Assembly: GCA_900556645.1 (NCBI GenBank)
Contig: USPJ01000050.1
Coordinates: 1-7,246, forward strand
DNA length: 7,246 nucleotides
Direction of reading: 5' to 3'
DNA from: an uncultured Lachnospiraceae bacterium
Lineage (GTDB): Bacteria; Bacillota_A; Clostridia; Lachnospirales; Lachnospiraceae
Both the position numbers and the translations under genes were made by a program. The notes below the pieces were generated by a model. It was not told where the DNA came from and did not search any database. It was given only the letters and a program-made list of their open reading frames with translations. Positions 1 to 5,405 of the stretch are shown here, piece by piece (position 1 is the first letter of the stretch; every line of letters begins with the position of its first letter).

Positions 1-279
1 TACGGTGATGGTGTCCGTCAATTTGGCGCGCTCCAGCGCCACCAGCGCCGTCATGATCTTGGTGGTGCTGGCAATGCGCATGCACCGTCCTGCGTCCTTT
101 TCAAACAATATCTCTCCGCTGTCGGCGTCCATCAGCACCGCGGATTTGGCATAGAGGGAAAACTCCGGTTTTCCCCCCTGCTTTTTTTCCTCCTGCTTAT
201 TTTCCGCCGCCACGCTCATATTTACAAAAATCAAACTTACGCATATGAATAATAGAAATAATCCTTTTAACTGTTTCAC
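1..279 (-). CDS. D-alanyl-D-alanine carboxypeptidase (PBP5 family, peptidase S11), N-terminal part only
   Basis: This is the first 93 codons of a penicillin-binding DD-carboxypeptidase, which would trim the terminal D-Ala from peptidoglycan stem peptides outside the membrane. The gene runs off the left edge. Residues 2-25 form a signal peptide: a Lys-rich start, a hydrophobic core GLFLLFICVSLIF, and a likely signal peptidase I site at SVAA before EN. A charged Lys/Glu/Gln-rich linker follows (about 26-39). Then comes the start of the catalytic domain (SAVLMDADSGEILFEKDAG) with the SxxK motif STTK at 71-74, whose Ser is the acyl-enzyme nucleophile. The SxN and KTG motifs lie beyond the edge. 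The GTG at 279 is used because the ATG 12 bases upstream (291) meets an in-frame TAA at codon 3. The gene starts 34 bases after hydA with no visible terminator, so co-transcription is likely. GC is about 58% over bases 1-180, higher than its neighbours. By synteny it could be the dacB/dacF-like copy that follows scpAB in other Firmicutes; that is inference. Confidence 0.88.
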   Translation of the reverse strand, partial: MKQLKGLFLLFICVSLIFVNMSVAAENKQEEKKQGGKPEFSLYAKSAVLMDADSGEILFEKDAGRCMRIASTTKIMTALVALERAKLTDTITV

Positions 280-282
280 CTG

Positions 283-291
283 TTACTTCAT
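283..291 (-). other. Start-stop mini-ORF (Met-Lys-stop) in frame with the dac start
   Basis: On the minus strand, ATG (291-289), AAG and TAA (285-283) are followed by CAG and then the GTG (279-277) that opens the dac frame. A purine-rich stretch resembling a ribosome binding site (AAGGAAAAGGAT) lies suitably upstream of the ATG, while the GTG has only a weak GAAG. Either ribosomes terminate at TAA and restart at GTG, or the TAA is a nonsense change or sequence error in a gene that once began at this ATG. Confidence 0.6.
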
Positions 292-313
292 TCTTTCTAT
301 CCTTTTCCTTCTA

Positions 314-2032
314 CTATATGCCTAAAGAATGGTCGGTATGTAACAGTTCGTGTGATTTGTGTGACAATGGTTTTTCCAAGAAATCCTCATACAGCTTTTG
401 AACTGCCGGATTTTCATGGGAGAAGCGAATCTCATTCTCTTCATCCAGCTGATACAACATTTCTGAACGCTCCGCTGCCAGTTCCATATTATCATGGATT
501 GGCTGGCCGCCTCCGCCGGAACAGCCTCCCGGACATGCCATAACCTCCACAAAATCATAGTCCACTTCTTTGTTTCGGATACGCTCCATCAGCTTTCTGG
601 TATTGCCCAGTCCGCTGACAACCGCTGCTTTCAGTTTCACGCCGTCAATCTCTACCTCTGCTTCACGGATACCTTCCTGTCCCCGGACAACCTCAAAAGC
701 ATCCGGTGCCGGATTCTCACCGGTTATAAAATAGTAGGCACTTCTCAATGCGGCTTCCATAACACCTCCGGTTGCACCAAAAATAACTGCCGCACCGCTT
801 CCACAGCCCAATGGGGTATCAAATTCTTCTTCCTCTAAGAGATTCGGCTGAAGATGTTCTGCACGAATCAGTCTATCCACTTCTCTGGTGGTAATAACTG
901 CGTCCACATCCGTTCCCGTTCCGGTCACATCCATCCACGGCATACTTCTCTCGTATTTCTTAGCCGTACAAGGCATAATGGAAACACAATAGATATCTTC
1001 CGGTTCCACTCCCAGAATATCTGCATAGTAGGTTTTGGTTATGGCACCAAACATCTGCTGTGGGGATTTTGCCGTAGAAAGATGTTCCAGCATATCCGGG
1101 TACTCGGTTTTGATAAAGCGAATCCATCCCGGACAACAGGAGGTAAACATCGGGAATTTGTGTTCCTCTTTGTGTTTCACTCTCTCCAAAAGCTCATTTG
1201 CCTCTTCCATAATTGTTAAATCCGCTGAAAAGTTGGTGTCGAAGACATAGTCGATACCGATTCTCCTTAAGGCTGCCACCAGACGTTTCTCTGTTGCCTC
1301 TTCTCTGCTGATTCCCAACTGTTCGCCCCATGCGGCACGGACTGCCGGAGCCACTTGGGCAATGACAATTTTCTTTTTGTCTGCAAGGGCATATACCAGT
1401 TCATTCAGGTCATCTCTTTCCCGTAAAGCCCCCACCGGACAATGGGTAATACACTGACCACAGAGGGAACAATTTGCATTTTCGATGCTAAGATGATCCT
1501 TTACGCTTACTCTGGTACGTTTTCCGGTATTTTCAATCTCCCAAATATTTAAGCCCTGAATCTTATCGCAGACCTGTACACACCGCATACATTTGATACA
1601 CTTCTGGGATTCCCAAATCAGCGGAAAATCCATGTTCCATTTGTGCTTTTCAGGCTCTTCTTTGAACGGAACCTGCAAAATATCCAAGTCATTGGCAAGG
1701 GTCTGTAAAGAGCAGTTTCCGCTTTTTACACAGGTAGCACAACGGTAGTCATGCTGGGATAAAATCAACTCTACATTAGTACGTCTGGCATTCATAACCC
1801 GCTTGCTGTTGGTGTAGACTTCCATTCCCTCTTCCACCAAAGTGTTACAGGATGCCACCATTCTCTCTTTGCCTTTTATCTCTACGATACAGACTCTGCA
1901 GGCACCAATTTCATTGATATCTTTCAAATAGCACAGGGTAGGAATTTTAATTCCCGCCTTTTTTGCCGCCTCTAAAATTGTCGTTCCTTTTTCAACCTCT
2001 ATTTCACGGTTATCTATCATTAATTTTACCAT
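314..2032 (-). CDS. hydA: [FeFe] hydrogenase catalytic subunit, CpI-like, probable group A2
   Basis: A complete 572-residue cytoplasmic hydrogenase interconverting protons and H2 at an H-cluster. Domains in order: a plant-type [2Fe-2S] ferredoxin domain (Cys34, 45, 48, 62); the His-Cys3 [4Fe-4S] site (His94, Cys98, 101, 107); two [4Fe-4S] ferredoxin clusters (Cys145/148/151/155 and Cys188/191/194/198); and the H-domain. L1 is TSCCPGW with Cys299 (proton transfer) and Cys300 (ligand). L2 is MPCTAKKYE with Cys355. L3 is EVMACPGGCSGGGGQP with Cys500 and Cys504. The C-terminus has the small-subunit domain ending near ELLHTDHS. Length and spacing match Clostridium pasteurianum CpI (574 residues) closely, and no key residue is missing. 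An in-frame ATG at 2065 exists, but I prefer 2032: MVKLMIDN fits family N-termini, aligns the cysteine numbering with CpI, and has AGGAGG 12 bases upstream. It overlaps the upstream flavoprotein gene by 7 bases, which implies translational coupling and a shared complex. The maturases HydE, HydF and HydG are not in the window. Confidence 0.96.
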   Translation of the reverse strand: MVKLMIDNREIEVEKGTTILEAAKKAGIKIPTLCYLKDINEIGACRVCIVEIKGKERMVASCNTLVEEGMEVYTNSKRVMNARRTNVELILSQHDYRCATCVKSGNCSLQTLANDLDILQVPFKEEPEKHKWNMDFPLIWESQKCIKCMRCVQVCDKIQGLNIWEIENTGKRTRVSVKDHLSIENANCSLCGQCITHCPVGALRERDDLNELVYALADKKKIVIAQVAPAVRAAWGEQLGISREEATEKRLVAALRRIGIDYVFDTNFSADLTIMEEANELLERVKHKEEHKFPMFTSCCPGWIRFIKTEYPDMLEHLSTAKSPQQMFGAITKTYYADILGVEPEDIYCVSIMPCTAKKYERSMPWMDVTGTGTDVDAVITTREVDRLIRAEHLQPNLLEEEEFDTPLGCGSGAAVIFGATGGVMEAALRSAYYFITGENPAPDAFEVVRGQEGIREAEVEIDGVKLKAAVVSGLGNTRKLMERIRNKEVDYDFVEVMACPGGCSGGGGQPIHDNMELAAERSEMLYQLDEENEIRFSHENPAVQKLYEDFLEKPLSHKSHELLHTDHSLGI

Positions 2033-3876
2033 ACGTTTTCTCTTCCTCCTCTCAGTACGCCACATCCAAAAGCATCACATCTCAAACATCTTCCAGACTC
2101 CTGTCTTGCCTCTTCCAGACTCATAGAATTCTCCACGCCTGCAAAATCTCTCTTTCGCTCGCATGCCTCTCTCTCTGTCAGATGGATTCTTCCGCTTTGA
2201 ACCTTATCCTCCAGATTCGGCTGCGGAATTTCTACGTCGGTGCTCATCTCATGATGATAACCCAGATATTCGTCGATATTGGCTGCTGCTGTTTTTCCGG
2301 CTGCTATGGCTTTAATTACGGTTGCTGGTCCGGTGACACAGTCTCCGCCGGAGAACACGCCATCCTGTCCCTGTACCGCAGTATAATCGTCTGCCACAAT
2401 CCGGTTCCGCTTTGTGGCAATTCCGCTTTCTGTAAAGTGTGCGGAATCAATCTCCTGTCCGATTGCCAGCAGGGCAATATCACATTCGATTCTCTCTTCC
2501 GGTTTCTGTGCTTTGTTCGGACTTGGTCTTCCTGCCTTATCGTAGGCACCGCTAATCTGCGGCTGTACCCAGAGAGCTTTTAAGACTCCGTTGTCATCTG
2601 CTTCCATACGTAGCGGTGCTTTCAAAGTTAAAAGTTCTACACCCTCTGCAATGGCACCCTCTATCTCTGCCTCCAATGCAGTCATATCCTTCTGGCGGCG
2701 GCGGTATACGATACTTACCTTTTCCGCCTTGCAGCGGATTGCAGTTCTGGCACAGTCCATGGCCACGTTTCCACCGCCGATAACTGTTACCTTCTTTCCT
2801 GAAAAATCAGGATATTTTCCGTAACCGATATCCCGCAGCATATTTACTGCCGGTATAACGCCTTCGCTTTCCACACCTTCTACCTTAAATTCTTTGTCTG
2901 TATGAGCACCGATGGCTATGTATACCGCATCATATTTTTCTTTTATTTCTGCAAATGTAATGTCCCTTCCCACTCTTATGTTGCATTTCAGTTCAATTCC
3001 CGTAGACAGGATGGCATCGATATCCTCCTGTAAACGTTCTCTCGGGAAACGGTAGTTTGGAATTCCATACCGTAGCATTCCGCCCGGTTTCTCCTTCTCC
3101 TCAAAGACAGTGACCTGATGTCCCATAAGCTGTAAGAAATATGCCGCTGTCAGACCGCTTGGTCCACCGCCGATAACTGCCACCTGTTTTCCGGTGGACT
3201 CTGCACATTCCGGTACCGGAACCTGATTTGCCGGTGCCTGCTCCACTGCGAACCGTTTTAATCCGCGAATATTGATGGAGCTGTCCAGCATATTTCTACG
3301 GCAACGTTCCTCACACGGATGCTCACATATCAAAGCACATGCCGTAGGGAACGGATTATCCTTTCGGATAAGCTTTACAGCATCCTCATATCGTCCTTCC
3401 CTTACCAAAGCCACATATCCCGGAATATCTACCTTTGCAGGGCATCGTGTAATACACGGAATCGGCTGCTCAAAGGAACCGATACATTTATGATTCTGAA
3501 TATGGGAAATGTAATCCTCTTCAAAACCTTCCAGTCCCACTCTTACCAGTCTGGCAGCTTCTGAACCGATGGCACAGTCTGCCGTCATATAAATATTTCT
3601 GGCAGTCTCCTTGATTAAATCCAAAGTCTCCATGGTTGCCCGGTTTGCCAGTACATCCTCCAAAAGATTCTCCAACTGTCCCAAACCGATTCGGCAAGGA
3701 ACACATTTTCCACAGGTCTGTGCGTGGCATACCTTTAAGAATGCCAACTGTAAATCCACCGGACAGACCCCCGGAGGGCTGGCAACGATTCGCTGCTCAA
3801 ACTCCTGCATGATTCGCCGGGTAGTGGATTCCACCCGGGTTTCTCTCTCGGATTCCAATTTTAACCTTTTCTCCAT
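2026..3876 (-). CDS. NuoF-type 4Fe-4S cap domain fused to GltD/NfnB-like FAD/NAD(P)H oxidoreductase; hydrogenase partner
   Basis: A 616-residue soluble flavoprotein, probably the electron-input or electron-output subunit for HydA. Residues about 30-125 resemble the C-terminal iron-sulfur domain of NuoF/HydB: TCGKCVPCRIG (Cys55, 58, 61) plus Cys101, an N3-type [4Fe-4S] site. The FMN/NADH-binding part of NuoF is absent. Residues about 131-210 are the GltD/dihydropyrimidine dehydrogenase-type cluster domain (Cys131, 141, 145, then Cys180, 184, 188, 192). A Rossmann FAD site GGGPSG (236-241) follows, then a second nucleotide site GGGNVA (367-372) with YRRR at 391-394, a basic patch that in GltD-type proteins suits NADPH. 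The FAD-closing GGD is at 510-512. A Cys-rich tail, CLRCDAFGC (Cys597, 600, 605), ends the protein. The start at 3876 is preferred over the ATG at 3897 because AGGAGG lies 7 bases before it. It is first in a pair with hydA. HydDB-style classification calls such pairs glutamate synthase-linked (A2). A true glutamate synthase small subunit is unlikely because no large subunit is present. Confidence 0.9.
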   Translation of the reverse strand: MEKRLKLESERETRVESTTRRIMQEFEQRIVASPPGVCPVDLQLAFLKVCHAQTCGKCVPCRIGLGQLENLLEDVLANRATMETLDLIKETARNIYMTADCAIGSEAARLVRVGLEGFEEDYISHIQNHKCIGSFEQPIPCITRCPAKVDIPGYVALVREGRYEDAVKLIRKDNPFPTACALICEHPCEERCRRNMLDSSINIRGLKRFAVEQAPANQVPVPECAESTGKQVAVIGGGPSGLTAAYFLQLMGHQVTVFEEKEKPGGMLRYGIPNYRFPRERLQEDIDAILSTGIELKCNIRVGRDITFAEIKEKYDAVYIAIGAHTDKEFKVEGVESEGVIPAVNMLRDIGYGKYPDFSGKKVTVIGGGNVAMDCARTAIRCKAEKVSIVYRRRQKDMTALEAEIEGAIAEGVELLTLKAPLRMEADDNGVLKALWVQPQISGAYDKAGRPSPNKAQKPEERIECDIALLAIGQEIDSAHFTESGIATKRNRIVADDYTAVQGQDGVFSGGDCVTGPATVIKAIAAGKTAAANIDEYLGYHHEMSTDVEIPQPNLEDKVQSGRIHLTEREACERKRDFAGVENSMSLEEARQESGRCLRCDAFGCGVLRGGRENVW

Positions 3877-3882
3877 TTTTTT

Positions 3883-3889
3883 ACCTCCT
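3883..3889 (-). promoter_or_regulatory. Ribosome binding site of the flavoprotein gene
   Basis: AGGAGGT on the minus strand, 6-7 bases before the ATG at 3876, is a near-perfect Shine-Dalgarno sequence. It lies inside the reading frame that would begin at the ATG at 3897, so it decides the start in favour of 3876. Confidence 0.85.
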
Positions 3890-3893
3890 AGTA

Positions 3894-3922
3894 ACATTTA
3901 TTTCTTGTGAAATTTTTGACAA
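3894..3922 (-). promoter_or_regulatory. Possible promoter of the hydrogenase operon
   Basis: TTGTCA (3922-3917, minus strand) is a five-of-six match to a -35 box. At a 16-17 base spacing the -10 region reads TAAATG/AAATGT, a poor match. Position supports it: it is downstream of the scpB terminator and just before the first gene of the pair. The poor -10 means activation, an alternative sigma factor, or read-through past the terminator remain possible. Confidence 0.35.
3905..3922. promoter_or_regulatory. Candidate Rex operator (redox-sensing repressor site)
   Basis: TTGTGAAATTTTTGACAA is an 18-base imperfect palindrome. It fits the Rex family pattern TTGTKAANNNNTTMACAA at every fixed position except one (G in place of M in the right half). 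It overlaps the putative -35 box and lies 28 bases before the start of the flavoprotein-hydrogenase pair. Rex is released from DNA when NADH is high, and hydrogenase and fermentation genes are typical Rex targets in Clostridia. The match is seen in the sequence; the function is inference. Confidence 0.6.
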
Positions 3923-3953
3923 AAAAAGGAACAGTTCTTCTGAACTGTTCCTT
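3921..3953 (-). terminator. Rho-independent terminator of scpA-scpB
   Basis: A perfect 12-bp stem (3926-3937 with 3942-3953, AAGGAACAGTTC and its complement) has a 4-base loop and is followed on the minus strand by seven T residues (3927-3921). The last two bases of the scpB stop codon are the first two bases of the stem, so the hairpin follows the gene without any gap. The T-tract overlaps the end of the candidate Rex site. On the plus strand no T-tract follows, so it acts in the minus direction only. Confidence 0.92.
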
Positions 3954-4512
3954 AAATATCCATCTTCATCTGCATTTCTTCTTCCGCTTCTCTCTTAAAG
4001 GTCTCTAGCTGATCCGCATCTAAGACCGGAAGCTCGTCAATGGAATGCACTCCAAAACTTCTTAAAAATTCTTCTGTTGTTCCAAATAAAAGCGGTCGCC
4101 CCGGTGCATCCAAACGCCCCAATTCGCATACCAGATTGTATTCCACCAGCTTGCTGACTGCATGGTCACTGGATACTCCGCGGATTTTGGAAATCTCCGC
4201 TTTGGTAATGGGCTGCTTGTATGCAATAATGGAAAGGGTTTCCAGCAAAACATCTGTCAATGCATATCGCTTTGGCTGTTTTGCTATCTTAATCAGGTAC
4301 TCATACATCTCCGGCCGGGTACACATCTGGTAAGCTCCGTCCAATTCGGTAATAGTAATTCCCCGATTCTCCGCCTCGTACTTGCTCTTTAGTTTTTCTA
4401 TCTCGGCTCTGGTCTCATCCTTTTCCAGTTCCAATACCTCTGCCAGCTTTGAAAGCTCCACAGAATCTCCCATGGTAAAAAGGATGGCCTCTATAATTGC
4501 CCCGTAATTCAT
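3952..4512 (-). CDS. scpB: Segregation and condensation protein B
   Basis: A 186-residue cytoplasmic protein of the SMC-ScpAB condensin complex, which organises and segregates the replicated chromosome. ScpB dimers bind the central part of the kleisin ScpA. The sequence has the family layout of two winged-helix domains (about 3-75 and 85-160). Recognisable stretches are the N-terminal AIIEAILFTMGD, the strongly conserved LSIIAYKQPITKAEISKIRG at about 93-112, and GRPLLFGTTEEFLRSFG near 138-154. The C-terminus is a Glu/Met-rich tail. Length is typical. The ribosome binding site AAGGTGG (4526-4520) overlaps the scpA stop codon, with 12 bases between the two genes, so the pair is co-translated. 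The gene ends directly in the terminator stem. Confidence 0.96.
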   Translation of the reverse strand: MNYGAIIEAILFTMGDSVELSKLAEVLELEKDETRAEIEKLKSKYEAENRGITITELDGAYQMCTRPEMYEYLIKIAKQPKRYALTDVLLETLSIIAYKQPITKAEISKIRGVSSDHAVSKLVEYNLVCELGRLDAPGRPLLFGTTEEFLRSFGVHSIDELPVLDADQLETFKREAEEEMQMKMDI

Positions 4513-4524
4513 CTTTTAACCACC

Positions 4525-5271
4525 TTATGCCGCCATCTTGGATTCAATGCTGATATCATCAAAAATGCGGTCCTGTGTAATATTTATTTTTCCAAGCTTC
4601 ATCAGCTCTAAAATTGCAAGGAAATTTACAATAATCTCCATCTTGCTGCTCTTGGTTTCCAACAGGTTTCGGAAACTAAAGCGTTTATGTGTTCTGGCAT
4701 AGTCTTCTAAGTGTGCCATGGTATCTGCTAAGGATACCTCCTCTTTTTCGATTTTTCCGAATTTGGAACGAACCGGGTCAATCTTATCTACCTGTCGTTT
4801 CATCATGGATTGAAAAATCTCATTCAACTTGGCAAGAGTGTTATCCGCCACCAATTCTTCCATATCTATGGGTTCTTCATAGGCTGCCACTTCATCGGGA
4901 ATACTAGGCTCCCGGAAAAGTACCTTTCCTGCATCCATCTGTCTGTCTTTTAATTCATAAGAGATACATTTGTACATCTTATATTCCAAAAGCTGCTGTA
5001 CCAGTTCGGCTCTCGGATCTTCCTCTTCCTCCTCCGTCTCCTGTTTCGGAAGAAGCATCTTGGACTTGATATCCAAAAGAGTGGCTGCCATAACCAGAAA
5101 CTCGCTGACCACATTCAAATCATGTCTTTGCATTTCCCGGATATATTCCATATACTGTCTGGTAATCTCTACGATAGGAATATCATAAATATTCACTTTA
5201 TTCTTTTCCAACAGATGTAAAAGCAAATCCAAAGGACCCTCAAACACCTGCAACTTTACTGTCATTTCCAT
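4525..5271 (-). CDS. scpA: Segregation and condensation protein A (kleisin)
   Basis: A 248-residue kleisin that bridges the two heads of the SMC dimer and recruits ScpB. The N-terminal signature FEGPLDLLLHLLEKNKVNIYDIPI (residues 9-32) is diagnostic, followed by the helical SMC-neck-binding segment with FLVMAATLLDIKSKMLLP (about 58-75). Next is an acidic linker (EEEEED near 80-85), a central ScpB-binding region, and a C-terminal winged helix (about 180-240, with IVNFLAILELMKLGKI) that binds the SMC head. Length is normal. The ATG at 5271 gives MEMTVKLQVFEGP; a second ATG at 5265 is possible. The ribosome binding site is modest (CAGGAA close to the ATG). It is the first gene of the scpA-scpB operon, transcribed from the promoter at 5331-5359. 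Confidence 0.96.
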   Translation of the reverse strand: MEMTVKLQVFEGPLDLLLHLLEKNKVNIYDIPIVEITRQYMEYIREMQRHDLNVVSEFLVMAATLLDIKSKMLLPKQETEEEEEDPRAELVQQLLEYKMYKCISYELKDRQMDAGKVLFREPSIPDEVAAYEEPIDMEELVADNTLAKLNEIFQSMMKRQVDKIDPVRSKFGKIEKEEVSLADTMAHLEDYARTHKRFSFRNLLETKSSKMEIIVNFLAILELMKLGKINITQDRIFDDISIESKMAA

Positions 5272-5287
5272 ATATTCCTGTATCTTC

Positions 5288-5302
5288 CTGCCTTTTGGGC
5301 AG
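5288..5302 (-). other. Small stem-loop in the scpA leader
   Basis: CTGCC and GGCAG form a 5-bp GC-rich stem with a 5-base loop, 17 bases before the scpA start. It lacks a following T-tract, so it is not a terminator. It may be chance or a minor translation or stability element. Confidence 0.3.
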
Positions 5303-5330
5303 AAAACTCCCTATGCATAAATATGTTAGT

Positions 5331-5359
5331 ATTTTACATGATGTAGTGGGAAATTTCAA
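5331..5359 (-). promoter_or_regulatory. Sigma-A type promoter of scpA-scpB
   Basis: On the minus strand, TTGAAA (5359-5354) and TAAAAT (5336-5331) are separated by exactly 17 bases. Each box is five-of-six to consensus. Predicted transcription begins near 5324, giving a leader of about 53 bases before the scpA ATG at 5271. It lies in the AT-rich gap after the phosphoesterase gene. Confidence 0.7.
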
Positions 5360-5374
5360 GCATATTTACTACAT
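5341..5374. repeat. Inverted repeat flanking the -35 box of the scpA promoter
   Basis: ATGTAGT (5341-5347) and its complement ACTACAT (5368-5374) are separated by 20 bases, with the -35 element between them. The half-site centres are 27 bases apart, not a whole number of helical turns. It could be an operator for an unknown regulator or a chance repeat in AT-rich DNA. Confidence 0.3.
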
Positions 5375-5405
5375 TTTGTGTTTTCTTTGCACTTTTGAAA
5401 TTCTG

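Noticed and set aside
2033..2065. Upstream ATG start for hydA (MWRTERRKRKR extension)
   Set aside because: The extension is translated from the end of the upstream gene and its ribosome binding site. Cysteine numbering and family N-termini support 2032.
1963..2583. A 206-codon plus-strand open frame
   Set aside because: It lies opposite hydA and the flavoprotein gene, which both have full diagnostic motifs. Its translation shows no recognisable domain.
2026..3876. Annotation as glutamate synthase small subunit (gltD)
   Set aside because: It has an N-terminal NuoF-type cluster domain that GltD lacks, no glutamate synthase large subunit is adjacent, and the gene overlaps hydA.
3877..3897. Upstream ATG start for the flavoprotein gene (MLLGGKK extension)
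   Set aside because: The seven codons encode the AGGAGG ribosome site itself, which is ideally placed for 3876.
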